Shown: positions 1 to 7,334, numbered from the stretch's first letter. The stretch is 23,642 nt of DNA from JADCCX01 sp051649305 (GCA_051649305.1 JBOFGV010000079.1:1-23642); one strand, 5' to 3'. Notes: generated from the sequence alone by a model not told the origin. Numbers and translations: made by a program.

Positions 1-21
1 GTGGACAAGGCGAAGAACTGA
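1..21 (+). CDS. 3' end of a second ketol-acid reductoisomerase gene (partial, cut by window start)
   Basis: The first 21 bases read in frame as Val-Asp-Lys-Ala-Lys-Asn-stop. This is the same C-terminus as the IlvC encoded on the opposite strand, and the bases are an exact reverse complement of 272-292. Weaker similarity seems to continue for about 15 bases past the stop (GGAGTTTTGCTTTCAG here, a similar stretch after the ilvC stop). A good rho-independent terminator follows at 51-77. The simplest reading is a convergent ilvC paralogue whose body lies outside the window. Only the tail is visible, so a short inverted duplication of the 3' end cannot be excluded. Confidence 0.6.
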   Translation: MDKAKN

Positions 22-50
22 GGAGTTTTGCTTTCAGTTAGAGTTTTAGA

Positions 51-77
51 AGGCCGGGGAAACCCGGCCTTTTTGTT
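51..77 (+). terminator. Rho-independent terminator for the upstream rightward gene
   Basis: An 8-bp GC-rich stem (AGGCCGGG / CCCGGCCT) closes on a GAAA tetraloop and is followed by a T-rich tract. It lies about 30 bases after the stop of the partial gene at 1-21 and points rightward. Confidence 0.85.
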
Positions 78-83
78 TATCAA

Positions 84-188
84 TGTCATTCCCGGCGAGC
101 GCAGCGAGGGAAGGGAATCCACACTTTTTTCTTTTCCAATGTTTGAAAGATGGATTCCATTCCCTCGCTGCGCTCGCCGGGAATGACA
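84..188. repeat. Long imperfect inverted repeat (REP-like intergenic hairpin)
   Basis: The arms 84-121 and 151-188 are 38 nt each and complementary at 37 of 38 positions, around a 29-nt AT-rich loop. The outer edges read TGTCATTCCCGG / CCGGGAATGACA, the pattern of the dispersed palindromic intergenic repeats common in alphaproteobacteria. A divergent relative lies at 14694-14743. It sits between two converging terminators and encodes nothing convincing. Confidence 0.85.
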
Positions 189-224
189 GGAACTCCATAA
201 GTCCTAGCGATGGCTGCACACAAT

Positions 225-250
225 AAAAAAGGGCCGCAAAAGCGGCCCTT
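225..250 (-). terminator. Rho-independent terminator of ilvC
   Basis: Read leftward, the stem AAGGGCCGC / GCGGCCCTT closes on a 4-nt loop and runs into six T residues. It starts about 20 bases after the ilvC stop codon. Confidence 0.85.
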
Positions 251-271
251 GATCTCGGAAGCAAAAACCGC

Positions 272-1291
272 TCAGTTCTTCGCCTTGTCCACCAGAGCCT
301 TCTGCTTGATCCATGGCATCATGTCGCGCAGCTTGGCACCCACTTCCTCGATCGGGTGAGCAGCGTTGCGGGCGCGGATGGCCTTGAACGAGGCCTGGTT
401 GACCTTGTTCTCCAGCATCCAGTCACGCGTGAACTTGCCGGTCTGGATGTCGTTGAGAACGCGCTTCATCTCGGCCTTTGTTTCAGCGGTGATGATGCGT
501 GGACCGGTGACGTACTCGCCGTATTCAGCAGTGTTGGAGATCGAGTAGTTCATGGTGGCAATGCCGCCTTCGTAGATCAGGTCCACGATCAGTTTGGTTT
601 CGTGCAGGCACTCGAAATAGGCCATTTCTGGCGCGTAACCAGCTTCCACCAGTGTTTCGTAGCCAGCCTTGATCAGCTCGACCAGACCGCCGCAAAGAAC
701 AACCTGCTCGCCGAACAGGTCTGTCTCGCACTCTTCCTTGAAGGTGGTTTCGATGATGCCTGCACGGCCACCGCCGTTGGCTGAGGCATAGGACAGCGCG
801 ATATCATGGGCGTTGCCGGTCGCATCCTTGTGGATGGCGATAAGCGTGGGCACGCCGCCACCACGCTGATACTCCGAACGCACGGTGTGGCCAGGGCCCT
901 TTGGCGCGATCATGAACACATCGAGATCAGCGCGTGGCTCGATCAGGTTGAAGTGTACGTTCAGGCCGTGGGCGAAGCAGAGGGCTGCACCCTTCTTCAT
1001 GTTGTCGTGCAGCTCGTCACGGTAGATATCACCCTGCAATTCGTCAGGTGTAAGCATCATCATGAGGTCCGCCCATTTGGCGGCGTCTGTTGGTGTCATG
1101 CACTTGAAACCGGCAGCCTCTGCCTTCTTGCGGGTTGGCGAACCAGCCTTGAGCGCGATGACCACTTCCTTCACGCCGCTGTCCTTCAGGTTCAGCGCAT
1201 GGGCGTGGCCCTGCGAACCGTAGCCGACGATGCAGACTTTCTTGCCTTTGATGAGATTGATGTCTGCATCACGGTCATAATAAACGCGCAT
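272..1291 (-). CDS. ilvC: Ketol-acid reductoisomerase
   Basis: This cytosolic NADP(H)-dependent enzyme converts acetolactate and acetohydroxybutyrate to the dihydroxy acids of valine/leucine and isoleucine synthesis, the step after IlvBN. The product is 339 residues, the usual length of the short class I enzyme, starting MRVYYDRDADINLIKGKK. The Rossmann nucleotide site GYGSQGHAHALNLKDSG and the acidic metal-binding helices of the C-terminal knotted domain (ETDLFGEQ, CLHETKLIVDLIYEGG) are visible. The reading frame stays open upstream to 1375, but family alignment and the AAGGAAAC ribosome site favour ATG at 1291. It follows the metallophosphoesterase gene by 80 bases and has its own terminator. 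Its last 21 bases recur inverted at 1-21. Confidence 0.98.
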   Translation of the reverse strand: MRVYYDRDADINLIKGKKVCIVGYGSQGHAHALNLKDSGVKEVVIALKAGSPTRKKAEAAGFKCMTPTDAAKWADLMMMLTPDELQGDIYRDELHDNMKKGAALCFAHGLNVHFNLIEPRADLDVFMIAPKGPGHTVRSEYQRGGGVPTLIAIHKDATGNAHDIALSYASANGGGRAGIIETTFKEECETDLFGEQVVLCGGLVELIKAGYETLVEAGYAPEMAYFECLHETKLIVDLIYEGGIATMNYSISNTAEYGEYVTGPRIITAETKAEMKRVLNDIQTGKFTRDWMLENKVNQASFKAIRARNAAHPIEEVGAKLRDMMPWIKQKALVDKAKN

Positions 1292-1371
1292 GGATGTTTC
1301 CTTCGTGAGATTGTTGCGTGAAAGCGGGGAAAAACGAATGGATGCTTCGTTAAGGTGCAGCGAGGGTTCGG

Positions 1372-2295
1372 TCAAGCAGGAGCATGGTTATCTTCGCCTC
1401 CTAATTCGAGAACCATAATTTCGGGCGGCACACCGACACGCACAGGCAGAATCGAACAGCCAAGGCCGCTTGAGACGAGCAGATCACGGCCATGCTCACG
1501 AAAATGTCCGCGTGGATAAACTCGGCTCAGCCGGGACCCTGCAGCCGGACGCCACCCAAAAAGATTGACCTGACCGCCGTGCGTATGGCCGCAAAGCGTG
1601 ATGGCAAAACGGTCAGGGACTCTTGGAAAGATGTCAGGTTCGTGGGCCATGAGAATGGCCGGAGCATCATCTGTTATCGCGGCCAGCGTTTTGGGCAGAT
1701 CATCAATGCCTGCGCGAATATTACGACGACGGTGGATTGGCACAAAAGCCATCTGATCACCCAGGCCTGCCAACCAGAATGGCTTGCCATCATGCACGAG
1801 GCGAATGGCTTGATTTTCAAGGACATTGATGCCTGCCGCCTCAAGCGCTTGATGGGCGATGGTTGGGCCTGCGCCCCTTGCCATAGCGGTTTTGTCTTCC
1901 CACCAGTCGTGGTTGCCCGTGATGGCGTGTACACCCAAAGGTGCCTTCAACTGCCCGAGTTCAGGCCCCCATTCGCTTGCCATTCCCTCCCGGCGGAAAA
2001 AGCGCGTGCCGCTGACATAATCCCCAAGAAGGAGGATGATATCGCCGTTCAGCGCGTTGGCGCTGGCAACAATGGAACGGATGCGTGCTGCAGACATCCA
2101 TGGGTCAACCGCATGGATATCAGCCAGAATAACCAGCCGCAGTTTTTGCCCTTTTGGCCAACCGCGCGGCGTGAGCTTGTATTCGGCTATCGAAAGCCTG
2201 AGCAATGGCTCAACGCCAACGGCATAAGCGCCAAAGGATGTTCCCGAAACGCCCAGCCAGGCCAATGCTTTAAGAAAACCCCGGCGGCTGAGCAT
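1372..2295 (-). CDS. Tat-exported metallophosphoesterase (YaeI-like)
   Basis: A calcineurin-type metallophosphoesterase of 307 residues. The N-terminus (LSRRGFLKALAWLGVSG) is a twin-arginine export signal, so the enzyme probably acts in the periplasm or at the membrane. Metal-binding motifs appear in the usual order: LADIH, LLLGDYVSG, ITGNHDWW, MAHEPD and CGHTHGGQV. The last is the GHTHGGQ signature of the YaeI/YkuE branch, whose known members act on phospholipid- or lipid A-type phosphodiesters; the substrate here cannot be read from sequence. The ATG at 2295 overlaps the ilvN stop by one base (TGATG) with GGAAGGG upstream; a GTG one codon earlier is possible. The coupling suggests co-transcription with ilvBN rather than a shared pathway. 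Confidence 0.88.
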   Translation of the reverse strand: MLSRRGFLKALAWLGVSGTSFGAYAVGVEPLLRLSIAEYKLTPRGWPKGQKLRLVILADIHAVDPWMSAARIRSIVASANALNGDIILLLGDYVSGTRFFRREGMASEWGPELGQLKAPLGVHAITGNHDWWEDKTAMARGAGPTIAHQALEAAGINVLENQAIRLVHDGKPFWLAGLGDQMAFVPIHRRRNIRAGIDDLPKTLAAITDDAPAILMAHEPDIFPRVPDRFAITLCGHTHGGQVNLFGWRPAAGSRLSRVYPRGHFREHGRDLLVSSGLGCSILPVRVGVPPEIMVLELGGEDNHAPA

Positions 2296-2828
2296 CACAT
2301 CCCTTCCGCACCGCGGCTGATCGCGGCCACGCCTGTGCGGGATACTTCCACCAGACCGATGGCGGTCATCAGGTTGATGAAACGCTCGACATCATCAGTG
2401 GAGCCTGTGATTTCAAAGACGAAGCTTTCCAGCGTTGCATCCACCGGCTTGGCACCAAAGGCAGTTGCCAGCCGCAGGGCCTCCATGCGGTGCTCACCGG
2501 AGCTGCGCACCTTGACCAGCGCCAGTTCCCGCTCGATGGATGGGCCGGATGTCGTCAGGTCCAGCACGCGGTGCACTGGCACAAGACGATCAAGCTGTGC
2601 CTTGATCTGATCCAGCACAGCGCCGGTGCCCTTGGTGATAATGGTGAGGCGCGAGACGTGCTTTTCATGCTCGGTCTCGGTGACTGTCAGGCTCTCGATG
2701 TTGTAGCCGCGACCGGAGAACATGCCGGCGATGCGGGCCAACACACCCGGCTCGTTGTCGACGATGATCGCCAGCGTACGCCGCTCGATGACCTGTGCAT
2801 TGGATGGATCGTTGTAATGGGATTTCAT
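2295..2828 (-). CDS. ilvN: Acetolactate synthase small (regulatory) subunit
   Basis: This is the regulatory subunit (IlvN/IlvH) that binds the catalytic IlvB subunit, raises its activity and confers feedback inhibition by valine. The protein has 177 residues. An N-terminal ACT domain (about residues 15-95) begins RRTLAIIVDNEPGVLARIAG, the classic effector-binding signature, and the C-terminal ALS_ss_C domain follows (ELALVKVRSSGEHRMEALRL, then FEITGSTDDVERFINLM). The start codon is preceded by a TAGGAAACC ribosome site. It lies 29 bases downstream of ilvB and overlaps the metallophosphoesterase gene by one base, so ilvB, ilvN and that gene probably form one transcript. Confidence 0.97.
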   Translation of the reverse strand: MKSHYNDPSNAQVIERRTLAIIVDNEPGVLARIAGMFSGRGYNIESLTVTETEHEKHVSRLTIITKGTGAVLDQIKAQLDRLVPVHRVLDLTTSGPSIERELALVKVRSSGEHRMEALRLATAFGAKPVDATLESFVFEITGSTDDVERFINLMTAIGLVEVSRTGVAAISRGAEGM

Positions 2829-2857
2829 GGTGGTTTCCTAAATTCTAAACGGGCTGG

Positions 2858-4684
2858 TTAGACCAGACCCCTGCCCTTCGCGTCGATGACATTGCCGAGA
2901 TCGCCGGCAAAATCGGGCATGATCATCTCGTTATGCGCCTTGCCAGACGGGATCATGGGGAAGCAGTTTTCTTCCTTTGCCACGAGGCAATCGAAAATCA
3001 CCGGGCCGGGATAGTCGATCATCTCCTGAATCTTGGCGTCCAGCTCCTTGGGGTCCGAACAGCGGATGCCCTTGGCGTGATAAGCCTCAGCCAGTTTCAC
3101 GAAATCCGGCAGCGCCTGCGAATAGCTGTTGGAGTAGCGCCCGCCATGCAGCAGTTCCTGCCACTGGCGCACCATGCCCATGTATTCGTTGTTGAGGATG
3201 AAAACCTTGATCGGCAGGCGATACTGCGCGGCGGTGCTCATTTCCTGCATGTTCATGAGGATGGAGGCCTCACCGGCCACGTCAATGACCAGCGCCTTGG
3301 GGTGCGCCATCTGCACACCAATGGCAGCCGGCAGGCCGTAGCCCATGGTGCCCAGACCACCCGATGTCATCCAGCGGTTTGGCTCATCAAAGTGCAGATA
3401 CTGCGCCGCCCACATCTGGTGCTGGCCCACTTCCGTGGTGATGTAGGTGTCGTGCTTCTTCGTCAGTTCATAAAGGCGCTGCACGGCATATTGCGGCTTG
3501 ATGATGGTGTCCGAATTGCGGAAAGCCAGTGAATTGCGCTCACGCCAGACCTTCACTTCGCCCCACCAGTCCTTCACCGCTGGCTGCGCCTTGTGTTTCT
3601 TCGCCTTCCACAAGCGCACCATTTCGGTCAGCACACGTCCGGCATCGCCAACAATGCCGAGGTCTGCCTTGACGATTTTGTTGATGGAGGAAGGATCGAT
3701 ATCAACATGGATCTTCTTGGAATTGGGCGCGAAAGCATCGATACGACCGGTGATGCGGTCATCGAAACGCGCGCCGATGTTGATCATCAGATCGCAATCA
3801 TGCATCGCCCAGTTGGCTTCGTAGGTGCCGTGCATGCCGAGCATGCCCAGCCACTGAGGATCGTTGGCGGGATAGGCACCCAGTCCCATGAGCGTGGACG
3901 TGATGGGGAAGCCCGTTGCCCGCACCAGCTCGCGCAAGGCTTTTGATGCATCAGGACCCGCATTGATGACGCCGCCGCCGGTGTAGAACAGCGGCTTCTT
4001 GGCTTTTGCCATCATCTCCACAGCGGCCTCGATGCGCGCGAGATCACCGTCCATTTTGGGCTTGTAGGTGCGGTGCTCGATGTCTTTCGGGCCAACATAG
4101 TCACCGGACTTGAACTGGATGTCCTTCGGGATGTCGATAACCACCGGACCCGGGCGACCATGGGCCGCCACATAGAAAGCCTCGTGAATGATGCGTGGCA
4201 GATCCTCGATGCGCTTCACGAGGTAGTTGTGCTTGGTGCAGTGGCGGGTGATGCCAACAGTGTCGCACTCCTGAAAAGCGTCCGAGCCGATGAGATGCGT
4301 CGGCACCTGACCGGTGAAACAGACGACAGGGATCGAATCCAGCAATGCATCTGTCAGGCCGGTGACAGCATTGGTTGCGCCCGGACCTGATGTGACAAGC
4401 ACGACGCCAACCTTGCCTGATGAGCGCGCATAGCCTTCAGCGGCATGCACAGCACCTTGCTCATGGCGCACCAGAATATGCTCGACACCACCCATCTGAT
4501 GCAGCGCATCGTAAATCGGCAAAACGGCCCCGCCGGGATAGCCAAAGATGTGCTCCACGCCCTGATCCTGCAGCGCCTTGATCACCATTTCAGCGCCAGT
4601 CATGGTCAGCACCTCTGGGACAGACACAGCAGCAGTTTTGGTCGCTTTGCTGGAGGTCGGCTTTTTGGCAGTGGCGGTGCTCAT
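2858..4684 (-). CDS. ilvB: Acetolactate synthase large (catalytic) subunit
   Basis: This thiamine-diphosphate and FAD enzyme condenses pyruvate with pyruvate or 2-ketobutyrate, the first common step of branched-chain amino acid synthesis. It has 608 residues. The first 25 form a Lys/Ala/Thr-rich extension. The TPP-binding N domain follows (GYPGGAVLPIYDAL, then RHEQGAVHAAEGYARSSG with the catalytic Glu), then the central FAD domain, then the C-terminal TPP domain. In the cofactor motif the usual GDG is GEA (VAGEASILMNMQE ... NNEYMGMVRQW), a variant I recall as normal in alphaproteobacterial IlvB. The ATG at 4684 follows CCAAGGAAACACC. The 148-nt leader carries an attenuator and a branched-chain-codon leader peptide, implying control by charged Ile/Leu/Val tRNA. 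Confidence 0.97.
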   Translation of the reverse strand: MSTATAKKPTSSKATKTAAVSVPEVLTMTGAEMVIKALQDQGVEHIFGYPGGAVLPIYDALHQMGGVEHILVRHEQGAVHAAEGYARSSGKVGVVLVTSGPGATNAVTGLTDALLDSIPVVCFTGQVPTHLIGSDAFQECDTVGITRHCTKHNYLVKRIEDLPRIIHEAFYVAAHGRPGPVVIDIPKDIQFKSGDYVGPKDIEHRTYKPKMDGDLARIEAAVEMMAKAKKPLFYTGGGVINAGPDASKALRELVRATGFPITSTLMGLGAYPANDPQWLGMLGMHGTYEANWAMHDCDLMINIGARFDDRITGRIDAFAPNSKKIHVDIDPSSINKIVKADLGIVGDAGRVLTEMVRLWKAKKHKAQPAVKDWWGEVKVWRERNSLAFRNSDTIIKPQYAVQRLYELTKKHDTYITTEVGQHQMWAAQYLHFDEPNRWMTSGGLGTMGYGLPAAIGVQMAHPKALVIDVAGEASILMNMQEMSTAAQYRLPIKVFILNNEYMGMVRQWQELLHGGRYSNSYSQALPDFVKLAEAYHAKGIRCSDPKELDAKIQEMIDYPGPVIFDCLVAKEENCFPMIPSGKAHNEMIMPDFAGDLGNVIDAKGRGLV

Positions 4685-4727
4685 GGTGTTTCCTTGGTAT
4701 CGTCGTTCGGTCGGTTTGTTCAGGCAA

Positions 4728-4750
4728 GAAAAAAGGGCCTCTGGGGCCCT
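4728..4750 (-). terminator. Attenuator terminator in the ilvB leader
   Basis: Read leftward, AGGGCC - CCAGA - GGCCCT followed by six T residues forms an intrinsic terminator 44 bases ahead of the ilvB start codon. A candidate antiterminator pairs 4800-4792 with 4753-4745 (7 bp around a two-base mismatch) and would take up its 5' arm. A competing 11-bp stem pairs 4808-4798 with 4765-4755. The first arm of each lies inside the leader-peptide codons. Confidence 0.82.
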
Positions 4751-4781
4751 GGGTTATGCGCTAGCTGCGAGATCAGCGTGG

Positions 4782-4832
4782 TTACCCACGTCCCTTGGCC
4801 AGCGCACAGCGTACTACAATAAGAATGTTCAT
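4782..4832 (-). CDS. ilvB leader peptide (ribosome-mediated attenuation)
   Basis: A 17-codon frame encodes MNILIVVRCALAKGRG-stop. Codons 3-7 are five consecutive branched-chain codons (Ile-Leu-Ile-Val-Val) and codon 11 is Leu. This is the hallmark of a leader peptide that stalls ribosomes when Ile, Leu or Val is scarce. The stop codon lies 31 bases before the attenuator stem. No spaced Shine-Dalgarno is available because AGG directly abuts the ATG. The predicted promoter places transcription start at or next to the A of the ATG, so the peptide is probably read from a leaderless mRNA. It is too short for routine gene callers. Confidence 0.85.
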   Translation of the reverse strand: MNILIVVRCALAKGRG

Positions 4833-4838
4833 CCTGTG

Positions 4839-4867
4839 AACATGAACGCCAGAGGCACTATTGTCAA
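4839..4867 (-). promoter_or_regulatory. Predicted ilvB promoter
   Basis: A perfect TTGACA -35 hexamer (4867-4862), a 17-bp spacer and a weak -10 CATGTT (4844-4839) predict transcription start about 7 bases on, at the first base of the leader-peptide ATG (4832). A 19-bp dyad, ATGTTCA-N5-TGAACAT (4825-4843), covers the -10 and start site and could bind a regulator. Confidence 0.6.
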
Positions 4868-4992
4868 GCGCAAGGTTCCCTCTGCCCATGCTTCAAAAGT
4901 TGGATCGCAATTATTTTGATTCAAGTTTTGTTAAAGCCTCTTTGGCATAGGTAAAAACAACTATAGGTTGCAAAAATGAGAGATGCCACACC

Positions 4993-5484
4993 ATGCCAAC
5001 AATGACCATATCGCGCATGCCAAGGCTTGAAAAACCACGCTATAGCGGACCGCAGAAAACACACCCTGTGTCCTATCCGCTTTGCAACATCCGCGGAGGC
5101 CTGTGCGACGTACTCCTCTCATCGATACCGCTCTCCATCCTTGGCATTCAATTCATCAGGGATGAAAATGATGTTGTGCAGGACGGTCTCGTGATTTTTG
5201 CAAACGCTTATGCAGAGCAAACTTTTGGAAAAGCGGTCGAAGGATTGGTTGGTGCCCGTTTTCTGGCTTCTTGTCAGGAGATGCTGCTGGCGGGGGTTTG
5301 GCAGCGATGCCTTTGGGTTTGTGCCCATGGCAACGGAGAAACCATGATTGAAACCGACAGCAGTGGTAATCCCGTTTTCCTGACCATTGCACCTTACGGA
5401 GATGGCTTGATCCTGTGCCGGTCCATCATTTACCAAAGCCTCGGCCCGGCCAACTTCAAACAATCCATTCCCATTCCAGCATGA
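4993..5484 (+). CDS. Small PAS-like domain protein, function unknown
   Basis: A 163-residue protein. The middle resembles a PAS fold: a strand-like IPLSILGIQFIRDEND, then VIFANAYAEQTFGKAVEGLVGARF (compare the PAS pattern aN.aae...G...e.liG..f), and later strands FLTIAPYGDGLILCRSIIYQ. No catalytic or DNA-binding domain is attached, so a sensory or protein-binding adaptor role is the most that can be inferred. The N-terminal 40 residues look unstructured, and no clear ribosome site precedes the chosen ATG; ATG codons at 5002 or 5023 are alternatives. It is divergent from ilvB, and its last 29 bases overlap the 3' end of miaA tail to tail. Confidence 0.6.
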   Translation: MPTMTISRMPRLEKPRYSGPQKTHPVSYPLCNIRGGLCDVLLSSIPLSILGIQFIRDENDVVQDGLVIFANAYAEQTFGKAVEGLVGARFLASCQEMLLAGVWQRCLWVCAHGNGETMIETDSSGNPVFLTIAPYGDGLILCRSIIYQSLGPANFKQSIPIPA

Positions 5485-6373
5485 AACGCCGCGCCCAGGT
5501 GAATTGTCTTTTGGCGTAGTTGCGTGTGTCCTGCTGGCCAAGATTGATGGCCTCATCAAGCGACATGTCACCCCTGAGATGCGCCAGCAGATGCGGCATG
5601 CCGTGGCTTTTCATCACTCCACGGTTGGTAGGCAAGGCAAGTGCAGCAACGGCGCGGACTTCATCGAGAGCCCCTTGCGTCAGCATGCTATGAAAGCGGG
5701 AATTGATGCGCGCGTAGAGCACTGCACGATCAGGCGCGAGAAAAACACCTTTCCAACTTCCGGCATGCAGCAAGGGTGACGTGGCTTCCGCCTGCCACTC
5801 GCCCAGAGTTTTGCCCGTGGCCAGTTTGACGGCGACTGCGCGTTGCAAGCGAGGGGAATCTGCCGGAGACAATCTGGCTGCGGAAGCAGCATCTTCGCGC
5901 TGCAGCCAGCGGTGAAGATCACCACCTCTTTCATGCATGTCCTGAACTTCAAGCATGATGCTGGCTGGAATGTCAGGCATGCTGACCAACCCCAATGTCA
6001 GCGCGTTGAAATAAAGCCCGGTGCCGCCCACCACAATTGCGGGACGCCCTTCAGACCGAAGTGCTGCCAGCAGAGGCGTGATTGCACGCACATAGTCGCC
6101 AGTTGAAAAGGCGATGGCAGGATCCACAAAGCCATAAAGCCGATGATCGGCACTGGCCTCTTCAGCAACGCTGGGGCGCGCCGTGAGGATGCGCAAGCCA
6201 CCATAGACCTGCATGGAGTCGGCGTTGATCACCACACCATTCGTGCGCCTTGCCACTTCAATGGCCAATGCGGACTTGCCGCTGGCAGTGGGACCTGCAA
6301 TGAGCAACACATCGTGACTGGTGGCGTAACCCGCCAGTCTGTCCACTGTCTCTTGCCCTGATGTTGCTGCCAT
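5456..6373 (-). CDS. miaA: tRNA dimethylallyltransferase
   Basis: MiaA attaches a dimethylallyl group to the exocyclic N6 amino group of A37 in tRNAs reading UNN codons, the first step toward ms2i6A. The 305-residue product has the P-loop LLIAGPTASGKSALA (about 23-37), NADSMQVYGGLRILTARPS with the catalytic Asp, the conserved IVVGGTGLYFNAL, and the C-terminal QDTRNYAKRQFTWARRF that contacts tRNA. The frame is open upstream to 6877 but lies antisense to serB there. Family length and the position of the P-loop favour ATG at 6373, preceded by a closely spaced AGAGG; a GTG at 6346 is an alternative. Its ATG overlaps the serB ATG by two bases head to head. The end overlaps the PAS-like gene. Confidence 0.96.
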   Translation of the reverse strand: MAATSGQETVDRLAGYATSHDVLLIAGPTASGKSALAIEVARRTNGVVINADSMQVYGGLRILTARPSVAEEASADHRLYGFVDPAIAFSTGDYVRAITPLLAALRSEGRPAIVVGGTGLYFNALTLGLVSMPDIPASIMLEVQDMHERGGDLHRWLQREDAASAARLSPADSPRLQRAVAVKLATGKTLGEWQAEATSPLLHAGSWKGVFLAPDRAVLYARINSRFHSMLTQGALDEVRAVAALALPTNRGVMKSHGMPHLLAHLRGDMSLDEAINLGQQDTRNYAKRQFTWARRFMLEWEWIV

Positions 6374-7265
6374 GACCTCTGTTGCAATCCTGATATCGAA
6401 TCCTGCAAGCCCTTCCGTCGAGGCTGATCTTGTTGCCCGCGTTGCATCGCAGTTGCCAAACGCTGCTGCAACACGCTGGCTCTCTCCCGGTATCGCGGCT
6501 GAGGTTGCTTTCGCAAGCGCAGATGCGGATATTCCAGCACTGACAGCGCAATTGCGCGAGATGATTGGCGCGCATCCCGTTGATGTCGCCATATTGCGGC
6601 AAGCGCATCGCAGGAAAAAGCTCCTGCTGGCGGACATGGACTCCACCATGATCGAGCAGGAATGCATTGACGAGCTGGCGGCTTTTGTTGGCCTGAAGGA
6701 CAAGGTGTCGGCCATTACCGCGCGCGCCATGCGCGGCGAAATTGCCTTTGAACCTGCCTTGCGCGAGCGCGTTGCCCTTTTGAAAGGCCTGCCGGTAACT
6801 GTGGTGGATGATATCATTGCCAAGCACATTACGCTGATGCCCGGCGGCAAGACACTGATCCCGACCATGAAAGCCAACGGTGCCTACTGCGCGCTGGTTT
6901 CAGGCGGCTTCACAGTATTCACCTCGAAAATCGGCCAAATTCTCGGCTTTGACGAGGACCGCTCAAACATCCTTGAAGTGTCAGGTGGCAAGCTCGAAGG
7001 CTTGGTGCGTGATCCCATCCTTGGCAAGGAAGCCAAGCAGGAGCGCCTGATCCAGTTGCGTAATGCACGTGGTCTTCTGGCTGAAGAGGTGATGGCTGTT
7101 GGTGACGGAGCCAATGATCTCGCCATGCTGGGTGAAGCGGGTCTGGGTGTGGCACTCCATGCCAAACCGGCAGTGGCGGCCGCGGCGCATGTGCGCATCG
7201 ACCATGGTGATCTGACCGCGCTGCTGTTCCTGCAGGGCTACAGCGCGGATGCGTTTGTGGGCTAA
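6372..7265 (+). CDS. serB: Phosphoserine phosphatase
   Basis: This HAD-superfamily phosphatase catalyses the last step of serine synthesis (phosphoserine to serine). It has 297 residues. A divergent N-terminal regulatory (ACT-like) region covers about 1-75. HAD motif I is LLADMDSTMIEQECIDEL, where the first Asp of DMD is the nucleophile. Motif II is ALVSGGF, the conserved Lys is in ILGKEAKQERL, and motif III is VMAVGDGANDLAMLGEAGLGVALHAKP. No strong ribosome site precedes the ATG, and upstream bases are the start of miaA on the other strand, so each promoter must lie inside the other gene or translation must start further in. A bidirectional terminator follows. Confidence 0.96.
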   Translation: MTSVAILISNPASPSVEADLVARVASQLPNAAATRWLSPGIAAEVAFASADADIPALTAQLREMIGAHPVDVAILRQAHRRKKLLLADMDSTMIEQECIDELAAFVGLKDKVSAITARAMRGEIAFEPALRERVALLKGLPVTVVDDIIAKHITLMPGGKTLIPTMKANGAYCALVSGGFTVFTSKIGQILGFDEDRSNILEVSGGKLEGLVRDPILGKEAKQERLIQLRNARGLLAEEVMAVGDGANDLAMLGEAGLGVALHAKPAVAAAAHVRIDHGDLTALLFLQGYSADAFVG

Positions 7266-7290
7266 GATCTCGCGCGTTGCCAAAAACAAA

Positions 7291-7314
7291 AAAGCCGCCC
7301 GAAGGCGGCTTTTT
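7291..7314. terminator. Bidirectional terminator between serB and the Tim44-like gene
   Basis: The stem AAAGCCGCC / GGCGGCTTT closes on a CGAA loop, with T tracts on both strands (five T to the right; an A-rich run to the left gives T on the minus strand). It separates two converging genes. Confidence 0.9.
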
Positions 7315-7334
7315 CAATGAGATAACAGCTTAGA

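Noticed and set aside
1492..2610. 372-codon open frame on the plus strand
   Set aside because: It is antisense to the metallophosphoesterase and ilvN genes, which have complete motifs; its translation shows no family pattern.
4825..4843. SOS (LexA) box
   Set aside because: The GTTC-N7-GAAC arrangement is inverted, while alphaproteobacterial LexA uses the direct repeat GTTC-N7-GTTC.
6374..6877. 168-codon N-terminal extension of MiaA
   Set aside because: It lies antisense to serB, matches no MiaA family extension, and the P-loop spacing fits the start at 6373.
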